Assembly (NCBI GenBank): GCA_900102115.1 | Contig: FNAW01000002.1 | Span: forward strand, 186,001-250,000 | Length of the DNA: 64,000 nt | Direction of reading: 5' to 3' | Source of the DNA: Blastococcus fimeti | Lineage (GTDB): Bacteria; Actinomycetota; Actinomycetes; Mycobacteriales; Geodermatophilaceae | Part shown: piece after piece, positions 1 to 8,729 of the stretch | Layout of the letters: each line of letters starts with the position of its first letter | How positions within the stretch are numbered: the stretch's first letter is position 1 | Translations under genes and position numbers: made by a program | The notes under the pieces: model-generated | The model's input: only the letters and a program-made list of their open reading frames with translations | Told to the model about the DNA's origin: nothing | Databases searched by the model: none

Positions 1-581
1 TGCCAGGTCAGCCCTTCGGCGTCGCCGGGGACGAGGACGCAGGAGAACTCGCCCACCGGCGCATCGGGGTCCGCGGCGACAGTGCTGACGACGTAGGAGT
101 CGGCCTGCGAGCCGTTGGTGACGAAGGATTTCTCACCGTCGATCCGCATGCCCGTCCCGGCCTGCGACATCCGCGTCTGCGGCAGCCAGAAGGCCGCCCC
201 GGTTCCCGGCTCGGACAGCGCCAGGGTCGTGAGGTGCTCCCCTGCCACGATGGCGTCGAGGAACTCCGTGCGCTGCCGGTCGGTGGGCTTGGCGGCGAGG
301 ACCGCGGTGCCGACGGAGTGCATGCCGAAGCACAACGCGGTCGAGGCGCACACCCTGCCGAGCGCCTCGCCCACCGCGGCGACCCCGCTCAGGCCGAGTC
401 CGCTTCCGCCGACGGACCGCGGTGCGGCCAGGCCACCCAGTCCGGCCTTCTGCAGGGCGCGCAGCGGTTCGGCCGGCCAGACGCCGGAGTCCGTGCGGTC
501 GACCAGCGGCCGGGCGACGGACTCGGCGATCTCCGTTGCACGGTGCGCCGCTTCCGCGACGCTCACCGGGGGGACAGTCAC
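1..581 (-). CDS. Acyl-CoA dehydrogenase, N-terminal part (cut by window edge)
   Basis: The reading frame on the minus strand encodes about 193 residues and continues beyond base 1. It starts with an all-helical N-terminal acyl-CoA dehydrogenase domain (motifs such as GLGGLAAPRSVGGSGLGL and a STALCFGMH segment) and then the beta-domain FAD-binding signature LALSEPGTGAAF, followed by a GEKSFVTNGSQADSYVV strand typical of the family. It should oxidise an acyl-CoA thioester using FAD; the substrate cannot be told. I chose the GTG at 581, with AAGG nine bases upstream; a GTG at 587 is also in frame. The catalytic Glu region lies outside the window. Confidence 0.85.
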   Translation of the reverse strand, partial: MTVPPVSVAEAAHRATEIAESVARPLVDRTDSGVWPAEPLRALQKAGLGGLAAPRSVGGSGLGLSGVAAVGEALGRVCASTALCFGMHSVGTAVLAAKPTDRQRTEFLDAIVAGEHLTTLALSEPGTGAAFWLPQTRMSQAGTGMRIDGEKSFVTNGSQADSYVVSTVAADPDAPVGEFSCVLVPGDAEGLTW

Positions 582-653
582 GTCCACAGACCTTAGGGGA
601 CACCGGGGCCGTGCCCGCGGTGCCGGGCACGGCCCCCCGCTCCCCCGGCCGGC

Positions 654-1238
654 TCAGTCGGCCGGGGTCGGCTCCGCCTCGTCGTCCGCCGGGCCGCCAC
701 CCCGGTGTCCGCCCGGGCCGTGGCCGCCACCGGCCGGCATCGCGCTGTTCACCCGCTCGGTCACCCGCTCCTCCAGATCGGCGAGCCGCTCGTCGGCCTC
801 CGCCTGGGTGAGCCGGCCGTCCTCGACCGCTGAGGCGATGCGTTCCTGGCCGGCGGTGACCAGCGCGGCGACCACGGTCTCGACCGGCACCCCCTGCTCC
901 TCGGCGACGTCGGCCAGGGTGGTGCCCTCGACGTCGAGGGCGGTCCGCAGCTCGTCCTCGCTCATGCCCAGCGCGGTCGCGGCTGCGTCCAGGCCCGGCC
1001 CGCCACCGCGGTGGCCACCACGGTCCCCGATACCCGCTTCGTCCAGCGTCGCGGCCACCTCGTCGGCCTGCTCCTGGGTGATCGACCCGTCGGAGACCAG
1101 CCCGGAGAGGGCCTCGGTGATCCGGTCGACCGCGGAGCCGGAGGAGTCCCCGGTGTCCGCGAGCGCCGGGACCGCGATCCCCAGTCCACCCAGGGTCAGC
1201 ACCCCCGCGGTGGTGGCGATGATCAGTTTCTTGCGCAT
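654..1238 (-). CDS. Secreted protein with paired helical repeats and His/Gly-rich segments
   Basis: 194 residues starting at MRKKLIIATT with a classic signal peptide (KK, hydrophobic core, cleavage near VPALA-DT). The mature part has two similar short helical units (GSITQEQADEVAATLDEAG and GRLTQAEADERLADLEERV) with EF-hand-like spacing but without a full calcium loop, each near a GGHRGGG-type His/Gly-rich segment. This suggests an exported, possibly metal-binding protein. A longer in-frame start at 1307 would put 23 residues ahead of the signal peptide and is unlikely. No function is assigned. The gene stands alone between the acyl-CoA dehydrogenase and the reductase, all on the minus strand. 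Confidence 0.75.
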   Translation of the reverse strand: MRKKLIIATTAGVLTLGGLGIAVPALADTGDSSGSAVDRITEALSGLVSDGSITQEQADEVAATLDEAGIGDRGGHRGGGPGLDAAATALGMSEDELRTALDVEGTTLADVAEEQGVPVETVVAALVTAGQERIASAVEDGRLTQAEADERLADLEERVTERVNSAMPAGGGHGPGGHRGGGPADDEAEPTPAD

Positions 1239-1357
1239 GACGGCTCCTCGTCCCAGCCGGCGGGTCCGGCTGCGGGCGTCAGCCTCCGAGGAGTTGCTGC
1301 GCCGCACCTGTCGCGATCCCGTGCATCACCTGGGAACGGGCAGGCAGGCGGCGAGGC

Positions 1358-2587
1358 TCAGGCGGGGGTCACCTCGTAGGTGTGCCCGGCAGCTCGGAGC
1401 CGCTCGACCAGGACCTCGCCCAGCGCGGAGGCCGGGGTGAGCGAGCCGGTCCGGGCCGGCAGCCGGTCGCCGTCCAGGGCGAGGGCCAGGGCGGCCTCCC
1501 CCAGCATCACCGCGGTCGCGGCGTAGCCGGGGTCACCCTTCCCGGAGGCGACGGCGGTGTAGCGGCGGCCGCTCTCGGTCGTGGCCTCGACGTCCATCCG
1601 GAACCAGCCCTTCTCCCGCACCTCCTCGCTGGGCCCGGTGCCCGGCGCGGGCAGCACCCGGTCGAGCAGGCCGCGGGTGGGCGAGAACGACATGGCGGCG
1701 AGCGTCGCGGCGAGGCCGGCGGTCACGCCGACGGCGCCCACCGCGGCAGCCGGGCCGCGCCCGACGCCCATGACCTCGCCGTAGCTGAACTCCCGGCCGT
1801 AGGCCCAGTCCTGCAGCGCGTTGCTCCGCCGCACGATGCGGGTGTTGAACGACGCCATGACGAACGGCGCGGTCCAGCGCCCGTCCGGCAGCCGGGCGGG
1901 CAGGCCCGCGTCCTCGGGCTGGCGGGTGCCCGGCTCGGCGGCGCGGTCCGGGCTGAGCGCGTACGGGTGCCCGGCCACCTTCCGCAGTGCCGGCTCCTTC
2001 TCCATCGCCTCCACCTGGGCGCGCATCGAGTCGATCGTCCCGCCGCTGAAGCCGCCCTTCAGGGTGGCCACCAGCCGCACGTCGCGCAGGCCGCCGGCGC
2101 CGTCGGCGGCCGCGCGGGCGGCCAGCAGCATCGCGCTCAGGTCCGACGGGATCGAGTCGTAGCCACAGGCGTGCACGATGCGGGCGCCGGTGCGCCGGGC
2201 GACCTCGTCGACCCTGTCGATCGCGTCGCGGACGAACAGCACCTCGCCGGTCAGGTCGGCGTAGTGCGTGCCGGCCGCGGCGCACGCCTCGACCAGCGGC
2301 ATCCCGTACCGCGCGTAGGGCCCCACCGTGGTGACGACGACGCGGGTGCCGGCGGCCAGCGCGGCCATCGACGCGGGGTCGGCGGCGTCGGCCTCGATCA
2401 GCGGCCAGGCGGCGGCTGCGGCCGGGAGTGCGGCCCGCGCCTCCTCCAGCCGCGACCGCGACCGGCCGGCCAGCGCGATGCGGGTGCCCGCGGGGGCGTG
2501 CTCGGCGAGGTAGGCCGCGAGCAGCCTCCCGACGAAGCCGGTCGCCCCGAAGACGACGAGATCGGAGTCGCGTGCGCTGGCGGTCAT
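1358..2587 (-). CDS. Saccharopine dehydrogenase NADP-binding domain protein (trans-acting enoyl reductase type)
   Basis: 409 residues with an N-terminal Rossmann motif (VVFGATGFVGRLLAAYLAEH, about residues 11-30) followed by AGRSRSRLEEAR, as in the saccharopine-dehydrogenase-like/trans-acting enoyl reductase family (mycobacterial Rv2449c/Rv2953 relatives). Other family marks are DADPASMAALAAGTRVVVTT, GPYARYGMPLVEACA and the GEVLFVRDAID and CGYDSIPSDL segments. Family members act on lipid or polyketide intermediates or are uncharacterised; the substrate is unknown here. It is divergent from the DNA ligase gene, with about 80 bp between starts. Confidence 0.85.
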   Translation of the reverse strand: MTASARDSDLVVFGATGFVGRLLAAYLAEHAPAGTRIALAGRSRSRLEEARAALPAAAAAWPLIEADAADPASMAALAAGTRVVVTTVGPYARYGMPLVEACAAAGTHYADLTGEVLFVRDAIDRVDEVARRTGARIVHACGYDSIPSDLSAMLLAARAAADGAGGLRDVRLVATLKGGFSGGTIDSMRAQVEAMEKEPALRKVAGHPYALSPDRAAEPGTRQPEDAGLPARLPDGRWTAPFVMASFNTRIVRRSNALQDWAYGREFSYGEVMGVGRGPAAAVGAVGVTAGLAATLAAMSFSPTRGLLDRVLPAPGTGPSEEVREKGWFRMDVEATTESGRRYTAVASGKGDPGYAATAVMLGEAALALALDGDRLPARTGSLTPASALGEVLVERLRAAGHTYEVTPA

Positions 2588-2670
2588 GGACGCAATGCAT
2601 ACCGGGCGACCGGGTCCCCGCGCACGCCGGCCGCCCCGCGGCCGTCGGTACCGGCTGCCACCATGGCCCG

Positions 2671-4200
2671 GTGCTGCTCGCCGAGGTCGTCGACGTCTCC
2701 GCCCGGGTCGCGGCCACCCGCTCGCGGACCGCCAAGGCCGCCGCGATCGCGGAGCTGCTCCGCCGGGCCGGCGCCGACGAGGTGGAGCCCGTCACCGCGT
2801 GGCTCTCGGGCGACACCGGCCAGGGCCGGCTCGGGGTCGGCTGGCGGACGCTCGCGCCCCGGGCCGGCACTCCGGCCGCCGAGCCGTCGCTGACCGTCGA
2901 GACGGTGGTCGCCGCGCTCACCGAGCTGGCGACGACGTCCGGGGCAGGGTCGACGGCCCGGCGGGACGCCGTCCTGGGCGCGCTGTTCACCGCGGCGACC
3001 GACGAGGAGCAGCGGTTCCTCGTCGCTCTGCTCACCGGCGAGCTGCGGCAGGGGGCGCTGGAGGGCGTGGTGCTCGACGCGGTGGCCGCGGCGGCCGACG
3101 TCCCGGCCGCGACCGTCCGCCGGGCCTTCATGCTGTCGGGCCGGCTGCCGGAGACCGCCGCCGCCGCGCTGGCCGGCGGCACCGAGGCGCTGGAGGCGGC
3201 GCGGCTCGAGGTGGGTCGCCCGGTCCGGCCGATGCTCGCCAGCCCCGGCTCGTCGCTCGACGCCGCACTGACCGACCTCGGCGACGACGTCACGGTGGAG
3301 TTCAAGCTCGACGGCGCCCGCATCCAGGTGCACCGGGACGGCGACGTCGTCCGCGTCTGGACCCGCACCCTGCGCGAGATCACCGACGGCGTCCCGGAGC
3401 TCGTGGCGCTGGTTCGCTCCCTCCCCTGCCGCAGCGCCGTGCTCGACGGCGAGACGCTCGCCCTGGACGACGACGGCCGGCCCCGCGCCTTCCAGGACAC
3501 GATGAGCCGCTTCGGCAGCGAGAACGGTGACGAGGGCGTGCTGCTCAGCCCGTTCTTCTTCGACCTGCTGCACCTCGACGGCCGCGACCTGCTCGACGAG
3601 CCGCTGGCCGTCCGGCTCGACGCGCTGGCCGGCCTGCTCGCCGACGAGGCGCACGCACCCCTGCGCATGCCCGGCGTGCGCCGGCCCGATCCGGAGCAGG
3701 CGGCGCAGGTCCTGGACGACGCGCTGTCCGGCGGCCACGAGGGCGTCGTCGTCAAGGCGCTGGACGCGCCCTACGCCGCGGGCCGGCGCGGCAAGGCGTG
3801 GCAGAAGGTCAAACCGGTGCACACCCTCGACCTCGTCGTCCTGGGTGCGGAGTGGGGCTACGGCCGGCGCACCGGCTCGCTGTCGAACATCCACCTCGGC
3901 GCCCGCGACCCCGACGGCGGCGAGCCGGTCATGGTCGGCAAGACGTTCAAGGGCATGACCGACGAGCTGCTGGCGTGGCAGACCCGCACCTTCCCCGACC
4001 TGGCGCGGGAGCACCCGCCCTGGGGTGTGCTGCTGCGCCCGGAGCTAGTGGTGGAGATCGCCGTGGACGGCGCCCAGCGCAGCACCCGCTACCCCGGCGG
4101 CGTCGCGCTCCGGTTCGCCCGGGTGCTGCGCTACCGCCCGGACAAGACGCCGGCCGAGGCCGACGCCCTCGACGCCGTGCGCGCGCTGCTCGCGCCCTGA
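2671..4200 (+). CDS. lig: ATP-dependent DNA ligase
   Basis: 509 residues, the usual size of actinobacterial single-chain ATP-dependent DNA ligases (LigB type). Order: N-terminal DNA-binding helical domain (about 1-190), adenylation domain with motif I FKLDGARIQ and nucleophile Lys about 212, motif III-like FFFDLLHLDG, motif IV EGVVVKALDAPYAAGRRG and motif V KAWQKVKPV, then an OB-fold domain ending VALRFARVLRYRPDKTPAEAD. It seals nicks using ATP, probably in repair, since the essential replicative ligase of these bacteria is NAD-dependent. GTG 2671 is the start that matches family length; the frame stays open upstream to 2428, but that part is low-complexity Arg/Pro sequence. Confidence 0.92.
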   Translation: MLLAEVVDVSARVAATRSRTAKAAAIAELLRRAGADEVEPVTAWLSGDTGQGRLGVGWRTLAPRAGTPAAEPSLTVETVVAALTELATTSGAGSTARRDAVLGALFTAATDEEQRFLVALLTGELRQGALEGVVLDAVAAAADVPAATVRRAFMLSGRLPETAAAALAGGTEALEAARLEVGRPVRPMLASPGSSLDAALTDLGDDVTVEFKLDGARIQVHRDGDVVRVWTRTLREITDGVPELVALVRSLPCRSAVLDGETLALDDDGRPRAFQDTMSRFGSENGDEGVLLSPFFFDLLHLDGRDLLDEPLAVRLDALAGLLADEAHAPLRMPGVRRPDPEQAAQVLDDALSGGHEGVVVKALDAPYAAGRRGKAWQKVKPVHTLDLVVLGAEWGYGRRTGSLSNIHLGARDPDGGEPVMVGKTFKGMTDELLAWQTRTFPDLAREHPPWGVLLRPELVVEIAVDGAQRSTRYPGGVALRFARVLRYRPDKTPAEADALDAVRALLAP

Positions 4201-4536
4201 GCGCCCCACCACGGGGTCGCGGCTCGCCCGGGTGACCGTGCGCCTTGCTTATCTGCGACCTTCCGAGGACAGTCCGTGACAGGTCCTCGACGCGCCGCAA
4301 GGCTGCGCGGACCAGGTCCTCTCGGTTGATTTCCAGCTGCCAGGGCTGCCGCCGTCCGCTCCGCTGGTCATCCGCCGTCAGGCTCCAGCAGCGGACCCGA
4401 CTCCTTCCGGTCCGCGCGCGCCGCGCGTCGACCGGCCCCCTGCAGAACGCGTCGGCCCCCCGTCGGTGGCCGTCCGCGATGCAGCCGAGCTGCCGTCCCG
4501 ACAGGGATCGCCGCTTCTCCTCGCAAGGAGCACGCC
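4201..4536. other. Intergenic stretch without a recognised element
   Basis: About 336 bases between the ligase stop and the next gene. No convincing reading frame, hairpin terminator or riboswitch is visible. The last 20 bases hold a good ribosome binding site (AAGGAG) for the gene at 4537. The rest is C-rich, with a TTGATT at about 4326 that could be part of a promoter, but I cannot pair it with a good -10. Confidence 0.4.
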
Positions 4537-4974
4537 ATGGAATTCGTCGCCATCGTCGAGAGACGATCGATGCACCGCTTCGTCTGCATCCCCGACCTCG
4601 AGACGGGCGCCGCCCTCCCCGATCAGGAGGACGCCCGGACGTTCGCCACCGACCTGGTCGCCCGGACCCTCGGCCTGCCCGCCGCCGAGGTGACGGCGTC
4701 GGTGCACCACGCGCTGCTTGGCCAGACCCTTGTGCCGACCACGACCATCGACGTGGAGGTCCTGCACGACGACGGGTCCTGGCGATCCGCGGAGCAGTCG
4801 GGCTGGCTCAAGCAGTGGCACGGCTCGTGGGGACCGCTGGTGTCCTACTCGGCCGACGGCATCGCGTGGACGCGGGCGGTGCACATCTCCCGGTTGCGCC
4901 GTCGACCGACCGCGGCAGCCACGATCCCGGCGCCGCGCCGCCGGCCCGCGGCCGACGCCCGGCCCACCCCCTGA
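4537..4974 (+). CDS. Hypothetical protein, 145 aa
   Basis: A 145-residue protein with a good Shine-Dalgarno (AAGGAG six bases before ATG). The first 110 residues look like a compact mixed alpha/beta domain (RFVCIPDLETG; TTIDVEVLHDDGSWRSAEQSGWL; GPLVSYSADGIAWTRAVH), and the last 30 are Arg/Pro/Ala-rich and probably disordered. I do not recognise the family. It is transcribed away from the ligase and converges on the deacetylase operon, with six bases between the stops. Confidence 0.65.
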   Translation: MEFVAIVERRSMHRFVCIPDLETGAALPDQEDARTFATDLVARTLGLPAAEVTASVHHALLGQTLVPTTTIDVEVLHDDGSWRSAEQSGWLKQWHGSWGPLVSYSADGIAWTRAVHISRLRRRPTAAATIPAPRRRPAADARPTP

Positions 4975-4980
4975 CGGGAG

Positions 4981-5739
4981 CTACCGCGGCCCGACCGCGC
5001 CCGTCGTCGCCGGGCCCGGGCTGCAGCGGATGAACCACTCGGTGGACAGCAGGGCCGCGCGGGCCTCGGGGGGAGCTGCGGCGACCAGTCCCGGCACCGC
5101 CCCGCGCTCCACCTCGCTCCGGTGGGCCATGATCGCGGCGACCTTCCGGTCCAGCCATGGGCTCACGTCGAGGCGCTCGGTGATCTGCTCGTCCGGCACA
5201 CCGTGGACGGCCCGCCGGGCGCCGACGACGTCCCGGAGCCCCGCGACGACCGACTCCGGGTGGGTGGCCAGGAACAGCGCGTCCGGCTGCCACGGCGGGC
5301 CCGCCTCCGGGTAGAGCTGCGCGAGGCCCGCAGCCTGGGCGGCGAGCAGCGTCACCCGATAGGTCTGCACGTGGTCGGGATGGCCGGTCATCCCGCCGTA
5401 GGCGTCGTGGGTGACCACCACGTCGGGCCGGAACTCCCGGATGTGCGTCGCGAGCGCCCGGACCACCTCGTCGAGCTGCGCGTCGACCAGGCGGGGCCTC
5501 CCGGGCGCGGACCCCGGGACCTCGGCGTCGGCGTAGCCGAGCAGGCGCGGCGGTTCCCCGACGCCGAGCTGCCGCACCGCCTCGGCCAGCTCGCGCGCCC
5601 GCACCGAACCCGGCGACCACGTGGCCGAGACCACCGCCGTCCGCGCGCCGGCAGCGGCGGACCGAGCCAGCAGCCCGCCAGCAGAGATCGACTCGTCGTC
5701 GGGGTGCGCGAAGACGGCGAGCAGGCTGGGTCCGGTCAC
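4981..5739 (-). CDS. PIG-L family N-deacetylase (LmbE-like)
   Basis: 252 residues with the PIG-L zinc-binding signature AVFAHPDDESISAGG near the N-terminus, a middle motif VVTHDAYGGMTGHPDHVQT carrying the HPDH zinc ligand, and a C-terminal segment with KVAAIMAHRSE. The family removes acetyl groups from N-acetylglucosaminyl substrates (MshB and Mca of mycothiol metabolism are members); the substrate here is unknown. The GTG start overlaps the TGA of the upstream hydrolase gene by four bases (GTGA), so it is the last gene of a three-gene operon with 5736-6542 and 6539-7570. Confidence 0.88.
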   Translation of the reverse strand: MTGPSLLAVFAHPDDESISAGGLLARSAAAGARTAVVSATWSPGSVRARELAEAVRQLGVGEPPRLLGYADAEVPGSAPGRPRLVDAQLDEVVRALATHIREFRPDVVVTHDAYGGMTGHPDHVQTYRVTLLAAQAAGLAQLYPEAGPPWQPDALFLATHPESVVAGLRDVVGARRAVHGVPDEQITERLDVSPWLDRKVAAIMAHRSEVERGAVPGLVAAAPPEARAALLSTEWFIRCSPGPATTGAVGPR

Positions 5740-6542
5740 CGCTGCAGCGCGTCCCGGAGGAAGCCCACGACGTCGGCGAGGACCTCGTCGCGGTTGGTCT
5801 CGTTGAAGATCTCGTGCTGGGCGCCGGGGTACAGCCGCTCGGCGTAGGTGTTCCCGCGCAGGTGCTCGATGCCCACCCGCGAGCCCTCGACCGGCACCAG
5901 CCGGTCGGCCTCGCCGTGCGCCCACAGCAGCGGCAGCGCGCCGAGCGAGGGACCGGCCTGCACCGCCGCCAGCGAGCGGGCGATCGCCTCGACGGTGGTC
6001 CGCCGGAACGGGCCGTGCCAGACCAGCGGATCGGCCTCGTAGGCCGCCCCGACGGACGGGTCGCGGGACAGCGTCGTGCTGTCCAGCGGCGCGTCGGGCA
6101 TCTCGTCCAGCTCCAGCAGCCGGGCACCGCCCCAGGCCCCGACGAGCGGGCCGGACAGCACGACGGCGGCCAGCGAGTCGCCGTACCGCTGCGCGTAGCG
6201 GGCGGCGATCAGCCCGCCCATGGAGTGGCCGATCAGCACCACGGGCAGGCCGGGGTGCTCGGCGCGCGCCTGCAGGTCGGCCAGGTGCAGGTCGTCGACG
6301 ACCCGCTCGAAGTCGGCGATCACCACCCGGTCGCCGTCGCTCTTCCCGTGCCCGACGTGGTCGACCGCGTGCACGACCGCTCCGGCGTCCACCAGCGCCG
6401 CCGCGACGTGGTCGTACCGACCGGAGTGCTCGCCGTAGCCGTGCGCCAGCAGCACCACGTGCGTGGGCGGGCCGCCCGTCCAGGTCCGGCCGGCCAGCCG
6501 TCCGGCGTGCCCGTCGAGGGTCCACTCCCGGGCCGCGGTCAT
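5736..6542 (-). CDS. Alpha/beta hydrolase, monoacylglycerol lipase-like
   Basis: 268 residues with a canonical serine-hydrolase fold: oxyanion strand VVLLAHGYGEHSGRYDHVA, nucleophile elbow LIGHSMGGLIA, acid region LWAHGEADRLVPVEG and catalytic His in LYPGAQHEIFNE. The GEHSGRY motif is typical of the monoglyceride lipase/lysophospholipase group (Hydrolase_4). It overlaps the LLM oxidoreductase upstream and the deacetylase downstream, each by four bases, indicating translational coupling. The natural substrate is not known. Confidence 0.88.
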   Translation of the reverse strand: MTAAREWTLDGHAGRLAGRTWTGGPPTHVVLLAHGYGEHSGRYDHVAAALVDAGAVVHAVDHVGHGKSDGDRVVIADFERVVDDLHLADLQARAEHPGLPVVLIGHSMGGLIAARYAQRYGDSLAAVVLSGPLVGAWGGARLLELDEMPDAPLDSTTLSRDPSVGAAYEADPLVWHGPFRRTTVEAIARSLAAVQAGPSLGALPLLWAHGEADRLVPVEGSRVGIEHLRGNTYAERLYPGAQHEIFNETNRDEVLADVVGFLRDALQR

Positions 6543-7570
6543 GCCGACGCCGCCACGCGCGGCACGACCTCGGTGCCGAGCAGCTCGATGCCGCGCAGCA
6601 GGTCGGCGTGCGCCAGCCGGGGATTGGTCATCTGCAGCGAGATCCGGTCGACGCCACCGAGCTGCCCGGCGATGCGGACGAGCTTCTCGGCGACGGTGTC
6701 GGGATCGCCCATGAAGAAGGCGCCGTTCGGGCCGCTGGTGGCGTCGAACTGCGCGCGGCTGGGCGGGGAGAACCCGCGCTCGCGGGAGACCTTCTCGAAC
6801 ATCTCGTGCCAGCCCGGGTAGATGGTGTCGGCCGCCGCCCGGGTGCTCTCGGCCACGAAGCCGAACACGTGCAGACCGACCTGCAGCTTCTCCGGCGCGT
6901 GCCCGGCCTGCGCACCGGCCCGGCGGTAGAGGTCGATCAGCGGCCCGAACTGGCGGGGCTCGCCGCCGATGATCGCGACCATCAGCGGCAGCCCCAGCAG
7001 CCCGGCCCGCACGAAGGACTCCGGCGTCCCGCCGACGCCGACCCAGATCGGGAGCGGGTCCTGCAGCGGCCGTGGGTAGATGCCCTGCCCGGTGAGCGGC
7101 GGGCGGTGCCGGCCCGACCAGGTGACCCGCTCGGAGTCGCGGATCTGCAGCAGCAGCTCCAGCTTCTCGGCGAACAGCTCGTCGTAGTCGGCCAGGCTGA
7201 GCCCGAACAGCGGGAACGCCTCGGTGAACGAGCCGCGGCCGACGACGAGGTCGATCCGGCCCTTGGAGATCAGGTCGAGGGTGGCGAACTGCTGGAAGAC
7301 GCGCACCGGGTCCGCGGCGCTGAGCACCGCCACCGCGCTGCCCAGCCGGATGCGGGACGTCCGCGCGGCGGCCGCCGCCAGGATCACCGGCGGCGCCGAG
7401 TCGTAGTACTCCGGCCGGTGGTGCTCGCCGATGCCGAACGAGTACAGCCCGACGCGGTCGGCGAGCTCGATCTCCTCCAGGAGGTGCTCCATCCGCTCCT
7501 CGGGCCCGACCAGGTGACCGGTCGCGGGATCGGTCACCGCCGAGACGAAGCTGTCGACGCCGAGGTGCAT
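6539..7570 (-). CDS. LLM class flavin-dependent oxidoreductase
   Basis: 343 residues with a bacterial-luciferase-like TIM barrel: EEIELADRVGLYSFGIGEHHRPEY near residue 35, SAVAVLSAADPVRVFQQFATLD, SKGRIDLVVGRGSF and a late GDPDTVAEKLV segment. Such enzymes use FMN or F420; actinobacterial members of this type are often annotated as F420- or FMN-dependent monooxygenases. First gene of the operon with the lipase and the deacetylase. The ATG at 7570 is divergent from yihY, with 144 bp between starts. Confidence 0.88.
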   Translation of the reverse strand: MHLGVDSFVSAVTDPATGHLVGPEERMEHLLEEIELADRVGLYSFGIGEHHRPEYYDSAPPVILAAAAARTSRIRLGSAVAVLSAADPVRVFQQFATLDLISKGRIDLVVGRGSFTEAFPLFGLSLADYDELFAEKLELLLQIRDSERVTWSGRHRPPLTGQGIYPRPLQDPLPIWVGVGGTPESFVRAGLLGLPLMVAIIGGEPRQFGPLIDLYRRAGAQAGHAPEKLQVGLHVFGFVAESTRAAADTIYPGWHEMFEKVSRERGFSPPSRAQFDATSGPNGAFFMGDPDTVAEKLVRIAGQLGGVDRISLQMTNPRLAHADLLRGIELLGTEVVPRVAASA

Positions 7571-7714
7571 GGACCGTCCCTCCGAAAGGCTCGCCCACGC
7601 CGGGCGCGGCGCGGACCCGTCCAGTCAAGCAGGGACTCCCGACGTCGGCCGGTCGCGCAAGCCCGGCACCCGCGGCCGGCGTGGCCCCGCACCCGCGCGG
7701 GCACTACCTCCGGC

Positions 7715-8716
7715 ATGGCGAGAGCGCTGCCGGGGACGGCCGGGCCACGGGCTGCCGGGCGGGCGTCCGGGCACGGGCACGACGCGCACGCCCCGCACCG
7801 CATCCCGGTGCGGGGCTGGCTGCAGGTGCTGGCCCGGGCCGCCCGGCACGTCCTCGACGACCGGCTCATGGCGCTGGCCGCCGCCGTCTCCTTCTTCGCG
7901 ATCCTCTCCATCGCCCCGCTCCTGGTGACGGCGCTGTCGGTCTACGGCGCGGTCAACACCCCCGAGCAGGCGCTGGACCAGCTGTCGTCGGTCGCGGAGG
8001 TGCTGCCCCCGGAGCTCGAGCCGCTGGTCGCCGAGCAGCTCACGACCATCACGACGGCCTCCACGCAGGTGCTGACCTGGCGGGGGCTGAGCGGGCTGGC
8101 CGCTGCGCTCATCACGGCGACGACCGCCGCGACCTACCTCATCGACGCACTGACGCTGGCCTACTCCGAGACCGAGACCCGCGGCTTCCTCCGCCGGACC
8201 GGCCTCGCGGTCACGTTCGTCCTCGGCGGCGCGCTGGTCCTCGGTGCGGTGATCGCCGGCGCCGGCGCCCTGTCCCGGCAGCTCGACCGGCTGCCCGATG
8301 ACCTGCGGCCGCTCGCGCCGGTGCTGCTGTGGCTGGCGCTGGCCGGCGCGCTCACCCTGGTCCTCGCCGTCCTCTACCGGTTCGCGCCCGACCGGCAACG
8401 GGCCCGCTGGCGCTGGATCAGCGGCGGCGCCGCCTTCGCGACGGGGCTGTGGCTGGCCACCTCGGTCGCCCTGTTCGCCTACGTGCAGAGCCTCGGCTCG
8501 TACGAGACGACCTACGGCTCCCTCGGCGGCGTGGCGATCAGCATGTTCTGGCTGTGGCTCAGCGTCTTCCTGGTCATCGTCGGCGCCGCGGTGAACGCGG
8601 AGAGCGAGCGGCAGACCGCGCGGGACTCCACCGTCGGGCCCGAGCGCCCGCCGGGCGAGCGCGGCGCCGTCGTCGCCGACAGCGTGCCGCCGTCCCCCGG
8701 CGGACCGCCGGCCTAG
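7715..8716 (+). CDS. YihY/virulence factor BrkB family membrane protein
   Basis: 333 residues. After a basic/His-containing tail of about 45 residues come the family's membrane segments, beginning with LMALAAAVSFFAILSIAPLL, and including LSGLAAALITATTAATYLID, VTFVLGGALVLGAVIAGAGA, a region with ISGGAAFATGLWLATSVALF, and SLGGVAISMFWLWLSVFLV near the end. The YGSLGGV(A)ISMFWLW motif is diagnostic. The family was once called RNase BN; its function is unsettled (membrane homeostasis or transport). The C-terminal 40 residues are hydrophilic and Pro-rich. ATG 7715 is the start that keeps the N-terminal tail short. Confidence 0.9.
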   Translation: MARALPGTAGPRAAGRASGHGHDAHAPHRIPVRGWLQVLARAARHVLDDRLMALAAAVSFFAILSIAPLLVTALSVYGAVNTPEQALDQLSSVAEVLPPELEPLVAEQLTTITTASTQVLTWRGLSGLAAALITATTAATYLIDALTLAYSETETRGFLRRTGLAVTFVLGGALVLGAVIAGAGALSRQLDRLPDDLRPLAPVLLWLALAGALTLVLAVLYRFAPDRQRARWRWISGGAAFATGLWLATSVALFAYVQSLGSYETTYGSLGGVAISMFWLWLSVFLVIVGAAVNAESERQTARDSTVGPERPPGERGAVVADSVPPSPGGPPA

Positions 8717-8729
8717 GCATACCCGGCCG

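Noticed and set aside
1533..3755. A 740-codon open frame on the minus strand
   Set aside because: It overlaps the reductase and the ligase genes, its translation is Arg/Ser/Ala-rich without motifs, and it is only an out-of-frame shadow in high-GC DNA.
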